A DNA stretch of 59,013 nt from Aggregatibacter actinomycetemcomitans (GTDB taxonomy: Bacteria; Pseudomonadota; Gammaproteobacteria; Enterobacterales; Pasteurellaceae). The stretch covers positions 54,650 to 113,662 of the forward strand of contig JACAWG010000056.1 in NCBI GenBank assembly GCA_017160915.1. The letters are read 5' to 3'. The notes under the pieces are model-generated. The model searched no databases and was not told the DNA's origin. It saw only the letters and a list, made by a program, of their open reading frames with translations. Below, piece after piece: positions 43,672-52,732 of the stretch (position 1 is the first letter of the stretch; each line of letters begins with the position of its first letter). Position numbers and translations under genes: made by a program.

Positions 43672-46293
43672 TTAATAATCCTTCGGATCATAACCAAAAT
43701 AAGCGCGGGTGAGGATGTCTTCCATGTCGGTGACCATCGGTAAACGAGGGTTTGCCGGGGAGCATTGGTCTTCAAAGGCGAGCAGTGCCACATCACGGCG
43801 GGCATCCATCCACGCTTTTTCATCCAAGCCTTGTTCTTTGAAGGACATCTTAATACCACAGCGCACCGCTAAATCGTAGCAGGCTTGGGCGTAAGAACGC
43901 ACGCCTTCTTCCGGTGTGCTGCAAGGCAAGCCGAGCATACGGGCGATGTCTTGGTATTTCACATCCGCTTTGTAGTAATTATATTTCGGCCACGTGGCGG
44001 TTTTTTCCGGACGGGTACCGTTATAACGAATCACGTGCGGCATTAGAATCGCGTTGGTGCGTCCGTGTGGTGTATGGAAGCGACCACCGATTTTGTGGGC
44101 AAGAGAGTGGTTCATCCCCAAGAACGCGTTGGCGAATGCCATACCTGCCATGGTGGAAGCGTTGTGCATTCTTTCGCGCGCTTCCGGATCTTTTTCGTTC
44201 ACGGATTTTTCTAGGAACTCAAACACCAGTTTAATGGCTTGCAAGGCAAGACCGTCGGTGAAATCATTGGCAAGAATGGACACATAAGCCTCGGTGGCGT
44301 GGGTTAATACGTCTAAGCCGGTGTCGGCGGCAACGTGTGCCGGCACGGTCATCACTAATGCCGGATCCACAATGGCGACGGTCGGGGTAAGCGAGTAGTC
44401 GGCGATTGGGTATTTTTTATTGCCTTCGGTGATAACCGCAAACGGTGTCACTTCAGAACCGGTACCGGATGTTGTCGGAATACCGATAAATCTGGCTTTG
44501 CGACCTAATTGCGGGAATTTGAACGCACGTTTACGGATATCCATGAATTTTTGTACCAAATCGCGGAAATCCACTTCCGGTTGTTCATAGAATAACCACA
44601 TCACTTTTGCCGCATCCATTGCCGAGCCGCCACCGAGGGCGATAATGGTATCCGGTTTATAGCTACGGATTAACTCCGTACCGCGACGCACGGTTTCAAT
44701 GGACGGATCCGGTTCCACATCGGCGAATAATTGGTAAGTCACGCTGTTGCCGCGTGCGGTGATTTGGTGGGCGATTTTTTCGACAAAACCTAAGTCCACC
44801 ATGGTGCGGTCGGTCACGATAACCACGCGTTCCATGCCGCCCATGGATTGAAGATATTGAATTGAATCCCGTTCAAAATAGATTTTTGACGGCACTTTAA
44901 ACCATTGCATATTGTTTCTCCGTCTGCCTACTCGTTTAATGTTAATTAAATTGACCGCACTTACGTTGTTGCCCACGGAGTTTTTACCGTAAGAACCACA
45001 ACCTAACGTGAGGGAAGGCAGGAAGGCGTTATACACATCACCGATACCGCCAAAGGTGGAAGGTGAGTTCCAGATAACACGAATGGCTTTCACCCGTTTA
45101 CCGAATTCTTTGGCAAGTTCGGCATCGGCGGTGTGAATGGCGGCGGAGTGACCTAAACCATGGAATTCCACCATTTGTTCCGCTTTTTCAAGACCGTCTT
45201 CACGGGAAGTAGATTTAATTAAAGCCAGTACCGGAGAAAGTTTTTCACGGGTTAGCGGCTCTTTTTCGCCCACTTCTTTACATTCGGCAAGCAGAATATT
45301 GGTGCGCGGCGGCACTTTGAAGCCTGCTTGTTCCGCAATCCAGGCGGCAGGTTTACCCACCACATTGGCATTCAGTTTCGCACCGCCACAGTTTTTACTG
45401 TTGGCTTTGGCGCCGAACATGAATTCTTCCAGCATGGCTTTTTCTTTCTTGTTCACCAAGTAAACGCCGTAAGAAAGCATTTCTTTCACGAAATCGTTAT
45501 AGATTTCTTCATCGACGATCGCCGCTTGTTCGGAAGCGCACACCATGCCGTTATCAAAGGATTTTGACATCACGATGTCGTGTACCGCCTGTTTTAAGTT
45601 GGCAGATTTTTCCACATAAGCCGGTACGTTACCCGCACCGACGCCCAATGCCGGTTTGCCGCAGGAATAGGCGGCTTCCACCATGGCGTTCCCGCCGGTG
45701 GCAAGGATGGTGGCGATGCCCGGATGTTTCATTAAGGCGGAGGTGCCTTCCATGGATGGTTTTTCGATCCACTGAATACAATTTTTCGGTGCACCGGCGG
45801 CAACCGCGGCTTCATACACAATGCGGGCGGCGTGCGCAGAAGATTGTTGGGCGGAAGGGTGGAAGGCAAAGATGATTGGGTTGCGGGTTTTTAGAGCAAT
45901 GAGGGATTTGAAAATGGCGGTGGAAGTCGGGTTGGTTGTCGGGGTGATCCCGCAGACAACACCCACCGGGTCGGCGATTTCGGTGATGCCCGTCACATCG
46001 TTTTCACTTATCACGCCGACGGTTTTTAAATGCCGCATATTGTTCACGACATATTCGCAGGCGAATAAATTTTTCGTCGCTTTATCCTCAAATACGCCGC
46101 GCCCGGTTTCTTCATAAGCGTGCATTGCCAACACACCATGTTGATCCAGCGCCGCCACAGAGGCTTTCGCCACAATGTAGTTCACCTGCTCTTGGTTTAA
46201 TTGGCGGAATTCTTCCAGCGCAACCAAACCTTTTTCAACCAGAGCGTTCACTTCTGCTTGTGCAGGGCTTACTGCATTTTCAACATTACTCAT
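43672..46293 (-). CDS. adhE: Bifunctional acetaldehyde-CoA / alcohol dehydrogenase
   Basis: An 873-residue fusion of normal AdhE length. The N-terminal aldehyde dehydrogenase has catalytic Cys252 in FDNGMVCASEQAAI; the C-terminal iron-dependent alcohol dehydrogenase has GGGSAMDAAKVMW and the iron ligands in MNHSLAHKIGGRFHTPHG. It reduces acetyl-CoA to ethanol to regenerate NAD in fermentation. The linker contains an uptake signal near 44954. ATG at 46293 follows TAGGAGAA. A perfect FNR box about 100 bases upstream suggests anaerobic control. The neighbouring inositol pathway makes acetyl-CoA and NADH, which fits functionally. Confidence 0.97.
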   Translation of the reverse strand: MSNVENAVSPAQAEVNALVEKGLVALEEFRQLNQEQVNYIVAKASVAALDQHGVLAMHAYEETGRGVFEDKATKNLFACEYVVNNMRHLKTVGVISENDVTGITEIADPVGVVCGITPTTNPTSTAIFKSLIALKTRNPIIFAFHPSAQQSSAHAARIVYEAAVAAGAPKNCIQWIEKPSMEGTSALMKHPGIATILATGGNAMVEAAYSCGKPALGVGAGNVPAYVEKSANLKQAVHDIVMSKSFDNGMVCASEQAAIVDEEIYNDFVKEMLSYGVYLVNKKEKAMLEEFMFGAKANSKNCGGAKLNANVVGKPAAWIAEQAGFKVPPRTNILLAECKEVGEKEPLTREKLSPVLALIKSTSREDGLEKAEQMVEFHGLGHSAAIHTADAELAKEFGKRVKAIRVIWNSPSTFGGIGDVYNAFLPSLTLGCGSYGKNSVGNNVSAVNLINIKRVGRRRNNMQWFKVPSKIYFERDSIQYLQSMGGMERVVIVTDRTMVDLGFVEKIAHQITARGNSVTYQLFADVEPDPSIETVRRGTELIRSYKPDTIIALGGGSAMDAAKVMWLFYEQPEVDFRDLVQKFMDIRKRAFKFPQLGRKARFIGIPTTSGTGSEVTPFAVITEGNKKYPIADYSLTPTVAIVDPALVMTVPAHVAADTGLDVLTHATEAYVSILANDFTDGLALQAIKLVFEFLEKSVNEKDPEARERMHNASTMAGMAFANAFLGMNHSLAHKIGGRFHTPHGRTNAILMPHVIRYNGTRPEKTATWPKYNYYKADVKYQDIARMLGLPCSTPEEGVRSYAQACYDLAVRCGIKMSFKEQGLDEKAWMDARRDVALLAFEDQCSPANPRLPMVTDMEDILTRAYFGYDPKDY

Positions 46294-46355
46294 AATGTTT
46301 TCTCCTAAAGTTTAAAAATTAAAATATAACTAATTAGGATTATATGGTATGCCCT

Positions 46356-46371
46356 GGTGATCTTGATCACA
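46356..46371 (-). promoter_or_regulatory. CRP-like site upstream of adhE
   Basis: GGTGA-TCTTGA-TCACA matches the CRP half-sites in 9 of 10 positions and also contains a partial FNR-like core (TTGATCA). It lies 63-78 bases before the adhE start. Confidence 0.6.
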
Positions 46372-46395
46372 TTTTTTGTGGATTAGCTGAAATGT

Positions 46396-46409
46396 TTGAT
46401 CTAGATCAA
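46396..46409 (-). promoter_or_regulatory. FNR box upstream of adhE
   Basis: TTGAT-CTAG-ATCAA is a perfect match to the FNR consensus TTGAT-N4-ATCAA. Its centre is about 109 bases before the adhE start codon, a reasonable distance for oxygen-responsive control of a fermentation gene. Confidence 0.85.
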
Positions 46410-46489
46410 GAAAAATTACGGATTGAAGGCGGTGATTATTTATTCAATGGAAAGGAAAAATTGGGGTGGAAGAAAAGAAAAAGTGCGGT

Positions 46490-46520
46490 CGAAATTCACC
46501 GTGAATTTTAACCGCACTTT
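46490..46520 (-). terminator. Terminator after secF (uptake-signal pair)
   Basis: Facing uptake signals AAAGTGCGGT and ACCGCACTTT enclose a second palindrome AAATTCAC-C-GTGAATTT, giving an extended hairpin 11 bases past the secF stop. Confidence 0.8.
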
Positions 46521-46530
46521 TCGTCATTGA

Positions 46531-47496
46531 TTAAGGCAATTCATCAATGTCATCTTTATTCACTTTGACTTGTACCATGTGTTCACGGTCAAGACCTAAG
46601 TCATAGGCGATGGCGATCGCAATGAAGATGGATGAATATGTCCCGAATCCGATACCGATTAAGAGTGCCAGGGAGAAACTATGGATTGTCGGGCCGCCGA
46701 AAATAAAGAGGGCAACCACCACAATTAACGTCGTTACCGAGGTCATAATGGTACGGGAAAGGGTTTGGGTTAATGAAATATCGATAATATCGATGGCGGA
46801 AACCCGTCTGATTTTGCGGAAGTTTTCACGCACACGGTCAAACACCACGATACTGTCGTTGAGGGAATAACCTACCACGGAAAGAATCGCCGCGATAAAG
46901 GTTAAATCCATTTCAATTTGCAGGTAGGAGAACGCCCCTAAAGTGACAATCACGTCGTGCGCCAGGGAAAGCACACCGCCGGTTGCCAAACGCCATTCAA
47001 AACGCATACCCACATAAACCAACAACATGATAAGAGTTGCCAAGGTGGCGTAGATAGCGCCTTGGGTCAGTTCTTCACCCACATTCGGACCAACGAATTC
47101 GATGGAACGAATTTGAATATCGCTATCCAAGTTGCTCAGCATTTTTTTCACGTGATCGCCGATTTGCGCGTCATCCGTTGCAGGCAGGCGAATCATCACA
47201 TCACGCACGCCGCCGGTCGTTTGCACCAATGGGCTTTCGATCCCGTTTTGTACCAACGTGGAGCGGATTTTTTCCAAATCCGCCGGTTGGGAGAAGTGGG
47301 TGTCCACCACCACACCGCCGGTAAAATCCAGCCCCCAGTTGAAGCCTTTGGTAAACACAAAGAACAGGGAAACGGCAATGACGAGCAACGATGCAAGATA
47401 ACCCCACATACGGTATTTCATAAACTCAACTAAACGGAAAGGGAGTTTAATGCCTTGAATTTCTCGAATTGGCTGACTTCTGTTTTCTAAATTCAC
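46531..47496 (-). CDS. secF: Protein translocase subunit SecF
   Basis: A 321-residue membrane protein with six predicted segments; GFNWGLDFTGGVVVDTHF and VVGYSLNDSIVVFDRVRENFRK are the SecF hallmarks. With SecD it uses proton flow to finish protein export. The frame is open to a TTG at 47532 inside secD, but GTG at 47496 has GAGG at the correct distance and follows the secD stop, so I place the start there. Order yajC-secD-secF is normal. Confidence 0.92.
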   Translation of the reverse strand: MNLENRSQPIREIQGIKLPFRLVEFMKYRMWGYLASLLVIAVSLFFVFTKGFNWGLDFTGGVVVDTHFSQPADLEKIRSTLVQNGIESPLVQTTGGVRDVMIRLPATDDAQIGDHVKKMLSNLDSDIQIRSIEFVGPNVGEELTQGAIYATLATLIMLLVYVGMRFEWRLATGGVLSLAHDVIVTLGAFSYLQIEMDLTFIAAILSVVGYSLNDSIVVFDRVRENFRKIRRVSAIDIIDISLTQTLSRTIMTSVTTLIVVVALFIFGGPTIHSFSLALLIGIGFGTYSSIFIAIAIAYDLGLDREHMVQVKVNKDDIDELP

Positions 47497-47512
47497 AATA
47501 TGTTCCTCACCG

Positions 47513-49363
47513 TTAAATTGATAATTTATCAATTCGTTTGCCGCCGTATAAGAAGTTCACGATTGCGCGTGTTCCGGTGATTGCGGTAAACATTGAGATG
47601 GCAATACCTAAAGATAAGGTGATTGCGAAGCCTTTAATCGGGCCGGTACCCACCGCGTAGAGGGCGACGGCGGTTAAAATGGTGGTTAAGTTGGCATCGA
47701 AGATGGAACTGAATGCGCCGCTATAACCTTCATTAATGGCTTGCTGGATTGGGCGTCCGTTGCGGATTTCTTCTTTAATCCGCTCGAATATCAATACGTT
47801 CGCATCCACCGACATCCCTACCGCCAACACGATACCGGCAATGCCCGGCATGGTGAGCGTGGCGCCCGGTAATAACGACATTAAACCGACCAATAAAACG
47901 ATGTTGGCGATTAACGCGATATTGGCGATGATGCCGAATTTACGGTAGTAAATAACCATAAATGCCACCACGATCATTAAGCCCCAGAAGCTGGCTTGTA
48001 AGCCTTGTTCTACGTTTTGCGCCCCGAGAGACGGACCGATAGTGCGTTCTTCCACAATTTGAATCGGCGCAATTAACGCACCGGAGCGAAGTAACACGGC
48101 AAGGTTTTGTGCTTCCGCCGGGGAGTCGATACCGGTAATTTGGAACTGGCTGCCGAAACGACCTTGAATGGTCGCGACGTTAATGACTTCTTCGTGTTTT
48201 TGTAAAATGGTTTTGCCGTTTTCGTCTTTTTTACCGCTGTCTTTATATTCTACATATAAGGTCGCCATCGGTTTTTTCAGGTTTAAACGGGTGGTTTGCG
48301 ACATGATTTCGCCGCCTTCACTATCCAACGTCACGCTCACTTGTGGCAAGGAGGTGTTTTGATCGACGCCGGAGCTGGCATTAGTGATGTGTTCACCACC
48401 GAGTACGGCGCGTTTATACAACACCACAGGACGATTGTTTCTGTCGTATTTCACTTCGGAATCGGAAGGCACCATACCACGCGCCGCCGCTTCTAAATTG
48501 GCGTTTGCGTTTACCATACGGAACTCAAGGGTCGCTGTCGCACCGAGAATTTCTTTGGCGCGGGCGGTGTCTTGTACGCCCGGCAGTTCAACCACGATGC
48601 GTTCCGCACCTTGACGTTGAATCACCGCTTCCGCCACACCCAATTCGGTAACACGTTTACGCAAAATGCTTAAGTTTTGTTCAATGGCGCTTTCACGAGA
48701 CTCGTTTAATGCGCTGTCGGATAAGCCTAAAGACAAGGTGTTATTGGAAGTGGCGCGAACATCTAAATTTGGATGCTGTCTGCGTAAATAGCGTTGTACG
48801 TCGGAAAGTTGTTCAGGGTTGGCTAAGGTTACGCTGGTGCCGAAGTTATCAATGGATTTTATGGCGCTGTATTGATATTTTTCTTTGCGCAGTTCGGTAC
48901 GCAAGGAATCCTGTAATTGTTCCTGACGTTTGGATAGCGCGGAATTCATGTCCACTTCCATTAGGAAGCGCACGCCGCCACGTAAGTCCAGACCCCATTT
49001 CATCGGGTTGCCGCCAATGCTGCTTAACCATTTCGGGGTTGCCGGCGCAAGGTTTAACGCGACGGAATAGTTTGTGCCTAATTTTTCGGTAATTTTGTCT
49101 TTGGCGAGTAATTGCGTATCGGTGTTGTTAAAACGCACTAAAATCGAGCCGTTTTCCAATACGATGGATTTGGTTGCCAGATTATTATCTTTAAGCACGG
49201 ATTGAACATCGCTAAGGACGGCAGAATTGGCTTCCTGACCGCGAGTTCCTGAAATTTGTACGGCAGGATCTTCACCGTAAAGATTTGGAAGAGCATATAA
49301 AATACCAATGGCGACCACGAAGATCACCATCAGATTCTTCCATAAAGGGTAACGATTTAACAT
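47513..49363 (-). CDS. secD: Protein translocase subunit SecD
   Basis: A 616-residue protein. A first membrane segment ([21 protein letters not shown]) precedes a large periplasmic P1 domain containing [16 protein letters not shown], and then five C-terminal membrane segments with [23 protein letters not shown]. It works with SecF and YajC in protein export. ATG at 49363 follows CAGGAAA, 30 bases after yajC. Confidence 0.96.
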   Translation of the reverse strand: MLNRYPLWKNLMVIFVVAIGILYALPNLYGEDPAVQISGTRGQEANSAVLSDVQSVLKDNNLATKSIVLENGSILVRFNNTDTQLLAKDKITEKLGTNYSVALNLAPATPKWLSSIGGNPMKWGLDLRGGVRFLMEVDMNSALSKRQEQLQDSLRTELRKEKYQYSAIKSIDNFGTSVTLANPEQLSDVQRYLRRQHPNLDVRATSNNTLSLGLSDSALNESRESAIEQNLSILRKRVTELGVAEAVIQRQGAERIVVELPGVQDTARAKEILGATATLEFRMVNANANLEAAARGMVPSDSEVKYDRNNRPVVLYKRAVLGGEHITNASSGVDQNTSLPQVSVTLDSEGGEIMSQTTRLNLKKPMATLYVEYKDSGKKDENGKTILQKHEEVINVATIQGRFGSQFQITGIDSPAEAQNLAVLLRSGALIAPIQIVEERTIGPSLGAQNVEQGLQASFWGLMIVVAFMVIYYRKFGIIANIALIANIVLLVGLMSLLPGATLTMPGIAGIVLAVGMSVDANVLIFERIKEEIRNGRPIQQAINEGYSGAFSSIFDANLTTILTAVALYAVGTGPIKGFAITLSLGIAISMFTAITGTRAIVNFLYGGKRIDKLSI

Positions 49364-49393
49364 AGATTTCCTGTTCCCTTGAGGAATGTAAGA

Positions 49394-49693
49394 TTAAAGG
49401 GTTTTGATTGTACCTTTCGGTAACACCGCCGCAATATAGTTACGGTTGATTGTCACTTCGGTGCTGTCGTTTAATGCGATAACAATGCTGTCGCTGTTTT
49501 CAACCACTTTGGTGATTTTACCGATGATACCGCCGGCGGTAAGCACTTCGGTGCCTTTGGCTAGTTCGGACATAAGTTTTTTATGTTCTTTATTTCTTTT
49601 GGCTTGCGGACGATAAATCATGAAATAGAAAATCAATCCGAACATGATGAAAATAAATAACATTGACATTGGGCTGCCTTGTTGCGCTTCCAT
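49394..49693 (-). CDS. yajC: Sec translocon accessory protein YajC
   Basis: A 99-residue protein with one membrane segment (MLFIFIMFGLIFYFMIYRPQ) and the conserved RPQAKRNKEHKKLMSEL, then GTEVLTAGGIIGKITKV. It associates with SecDF. ATG at 49693 follows AAAAGGAAA. It heads the yajC-secD-secF unit. Confidence 0.96.
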   Translation of the reverse strand: MEAQQGSPMSMLFIFIMFGLIFYFMIYRPQAKRNKEHKKLMSELAKGTEVLTAGGIIGKITKVVENSDSIVIALNDSTEVTINRNYIAAVLPKGTIKTL

Positions 49694-49817
49694 TCAAATT
49701 TCCTTTTAGTTAATGAAAATATAAAGACGCCGTAAAGCGTCCGTAACTGATAAAAATCGCCGGTTAAAATACCATAAATCCGCTGAAATGTGAAAATGAT
49801 ATTGTAAAAACGCCGTC

Positions 49818-49841
49818 AAAAAAGACCGCACTTTGGCGGTC
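49818..49841 (-). terminator. Terminator after the 122-residue exported protein gene
   Basis: On the minus strand GACCGC / GCGGTC encloses a six-base loop and is followed by TTTTTT; it overlaps an uptake signal. Confidence 0.8.
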
Positions 49842-49847
49842 TCCTCA

Positions 49848-50216
49848 TCAGCTCTTATCTAAATCCAAATCGGCTTTATATTCAATCCGATCTTTGTTTT
49901 TCAGTTCGATGGAAACGTCCAGTTCCTGATCGCCCCGTTTAAATTTTAAATCTGCGTCATCGCGTTTAATTTCAGATTCTTCAATGCGGAATCCGCGATC
50001 TTTGGCGTGTTCAATAACACGTTTGGCAAGCGGGCGCACATCGTCTCCGTATAAACGGAATTCCACCTCGTATTCACCACGACCCTGACGGTCCACTTTT
50101 ACCACCTCGGCGTTGCGCGGTTTATAAATATCACCAGGAATGGATTTCGCCAACACAGTCGTTGAAGCCAAACCAAGAACGGTCGCCAATAATGTCGCTT
50201 TAAGGGTATTTTTCAT
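49848..50216 (-). CDS. Exported protein of unknown function
   Basis: A 122-residue protein with signal peptide MKNTLKATLLATVLGLASTTVLA and a mature domain of about 99 residues rich in charged residues (VKVDRQGRGEYEVEFRLYGD, EESEIKRDDADLKFKRGD). The beta-rich pattern resembles small periplasmic binding or PepSY-like domains but I cannot assign a family. The start is ATG 50216, not 50258, because AAGGAT precedes it. It lies between tgt and yajC, where H. influenzae also has small genes. Confidence 0.68.
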   Translation of the reverse strand: MKNTLKATLLATVLGLASTTVLAKSIPGDIYKPRNAEVVKVDRQGRGEYEVEFRLYGDDVRPLAKRVIEHAKDRGFRIEESEIKRDDADLKFKRGDQELDVSIELKNKDRIEYKADLDLDKS

Positions 50217-50258
50217 AGAAATCCTTATGGATAACAAAACATTATGTAAGATCAACAA

Positions 50259-50477
50259 TCAATCGTTGATCTTACGGATTTTAAGCTGTCGAGCCTGCGT
50301 GTCCGCTTCAAGCGCGCAATGTTGTTTTTCGCAGAGTAAACGAAATTCCTCAAGGGTGCTTTCCGCTGACAGCAATACGACGAGCTCGTCATTTACCGTG
50401 AGCTTTGTCAATGCTTTTTTGGTCATTAACAAAGGCAACGGGCAACGATAATTTCGTGTATCAAGTTGATATTCCAT
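50259..50477 (-). CDS. TusA/SirA-family sulfur carrier-like protein
   Basis: A 72-residue protein with the TusA-fold signature: NYRCPLPLLMTKKALTKL near residues 9-26, with the active Cys at 12. Relatives pass sulfur as a persulfide, or take part in selenium or redox chemistry. No tusBCD genes are nearby. It lies between the hemerythrin gene and the exported-protein gene, all on the minus strand downstream of tgt. Confidence 0.82.
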   Translation of the reverse strand: MEYQLDTRNYRCPLPLLMTKKALTKLTVNDELVVLLSAESTLEEFRLLCEKQHCALEADTQARQLKIRKIND

Positions 50478-50487
50478 ACTTTCTTCA

Positions 50488-51015
50488 TCACGAATACTGT
50501 CGTTGCAACTGACGACGATTGGACATGATTTTTCCGATGGAGTTCAATTCCGTTTCCGAAAGGTGCTGCTTGCCCAGCTCAAATAAGGGTTCTTCGAGGG
50601 CGATATGTTTATCGTACCCCAACACCACATTATTGATTAATTCCACGTCCACATTGTCCCGCTCGCCTTTTAGCAAGGCTTCCAGCTGCTCGGACAATTT
50701 CGCCCAGTTATCATGTAAAATCACGTGCTGTCTTTCCAGTTCATCAATGTCTTTTTGGGCTTCCGGCACATATTTCACCAATAACGGGAAAAAATCTTTT
50801 TCTTCGTCATCATGATGCAACGGCGCGGATTGATTGAAATAATTCAGAATCTGTTGAACGTCATTGCGCACCGCCTGATTACAACCGTGTTTTGTCAGAT
50901 AATCGGGCAAAATCGTCAACTGACGGCAAAAACGCTTCACTTTGCTATGGCAGGCATAAAGCATTTCGATGGGCTCGTTCCACGTGGCGAATTGTTGGGG
51001 TTCTAGGACTTGCAT
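50488..51015 (-). CDS. Hemerythrin-like (HHE) domain protein
   Basis: A 175-residue all-helical protein. Iron-ligand motifs are visible: YACHSKVKR near residues 20-28, PLHHDDEEKDFFP near 71-83, ERQHVILHDNW near 100-110 and YDKHIALEEPLFELG near 143-157. Such proteins bind a di-iron centre and may sense or store oxygen or nitric oxide, or repair iron clusters. ATG at 51015 follows CAGGAGC. It sits beside a TusA-like gene, 10 bases apart, suggesting a shared redox or sulfur role; this is inference. Confidence 0.8.
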   Translation of the reverse strand: MQVLEPQQFATWNEPIEMLYACHSKVKRFCRQLTILPDYLTKHGCNQAVRNDVQQILNYFNQSAPLHHDDEEKDFFPLLVKYVPEAQKDIDELERQHVILHDNWAKLSEQLEALLKGERDNVDVELINNVVLGYDKHIALEEPLFELGKQHLSETELNSIGKIMSNRRQLQRQYS

Positions 51016-51034
51016 AAGTGCTCCTGTGGTTGAG

Positions 51035-51082
51035 AAAAGTGCGGTCGATTTGAAAAACGTTTTTTAAAATGACCGCACTTTT
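51035..51082 (-). terminator. Uptake-signal inverted pair after tgt
   Basis: AAAAGTGCGGTC (51035-51046) and GACCGCACTTTT (51071-51082) form a 12-bp stem with a 24-base loop, just past the tgt stop. Confidence 0.65.
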
Positions 51083-51086
51083 GGGA

Positions 51087-52247
<1,161 letters not shown>

Positions 52248-52280
52248 TCAACGAATAAACAGTTCGAAGGTTTTTGGTCA

Positions 52281-52310
52281 ATAAAAAAGCCTGTTTAAAT
52301 ATACAGGCTT
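52281..52310 (-). terminator. Minus-strand terminator between tgt and the small-peptide gene
   Basis: Read on the minus strand: AAGCCTGT / ACAGGCTT with an eight-base loop, then TTTTTATT. It lies 43 bases upstream of tgt, so it cannot end tgt or any recognised minus-strand gene to the right, the nearest of which is queA, 1.6 kb away. It would fit the end of an RNA antisense to the leader of the 23-residue peptide gene. Confidence 0.75.
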
Positions 52311-52312
52311 CA

Positions 52313-52321
52313 TGCTATAAT
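52313..52321 (+). promoter_or_regulatory. Extended -10 promoter of the small-peptide gene
   Basis: TGC-TATAAT is a perfect extended -10 (TG-N-TATAAT). A start about seven bases later gives a leader of roughly 100 bases before the peptide ATG at 52432. The leader can form short hairpins (GCTCTTACGAGC near 52332; GGCGGA...TCCGCC near 52348-52373). Confidence 0.7.
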
Positions 52322-52431
52322 TTTTCGCAATGCTCTTACGAGCAGAGGCGGATCTGCGAAAAATCAGTCCGCCAGTTGCACCTGACGGGCTGTTTTAAGT
52401 AGATCCTTTATTTTGATAAAGGAAAAAAACA

Positions 52432-52503
52432 ATGATTAAATTTATTTTGAAGCTAATCATCGTTATTCTGCTGTGCCTGTTACTGAAAGGTAGCGCTGGC
52501 TAA
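52432..52503 (+). CDS. 23-residue hydrophobic peptide, candidate type I toxin-like membrane peptide
   Basis: An ORF of 23 codons: start Met-Ile-Lys-Phe, a core LKLIIVILLCLLLK that is nearly all Leu, Ile and Val, and a Lys-Gly-Ser-Ala-Gly tail. It would form one short membrane helix flanked by lysines. GGA at 52421-52423 lies eight bases before the ATG. It has its own extended -10 promoter, a structured leader of about 100 bases and a strong terminator, so it is a dedicated small gene. Size, composition and layout resemble type I toxin peptides; a small stress or respiratory-complex peptide is an alternative. I recognise no specific family. Confidence 0.6.
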   Translation: MIKFILKLIIVILLCLLLKGSAG

Positions 52504-52518
52504 GCAGATTTACCGAAT

Positions 52519-52550
52519 CAAGGAATGGTTACCGCCATTCCTTGTTTTTT
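52519..52550 (+). terminator. Terminator of the small-peptide gene
   Basis: A perfect 10-bp stem CAAGGAATGG / CCATTCCTTG with a six-base loop, followed by TTTTTT; 15 bases after the peptide stop codon. Confidence 0.93.
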
Positions 52551-52732
52551 ATTTTATGACTTGCCCGAAAATAAGTCAAACACCGCCTTCTTTCGGCGCT
52601 TAAATCAGTTTCAATTTTTTGGCTTTAGTTGTTGTCAAATAAACCAAGGTTTTTCTTGAAAAAGATATTTATCGTATTAATATGCGTATTTATATTTTAA
52701 ATGTGATTATTTATTCATAAAGGTAGAGCTTT

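Noticed and set aside
47497-47532. TTG start for SecF inside secD
   Set aside because: GTG at 47496 has a proper GAGG site and gives a protein of usual length; TTG starts are rare.
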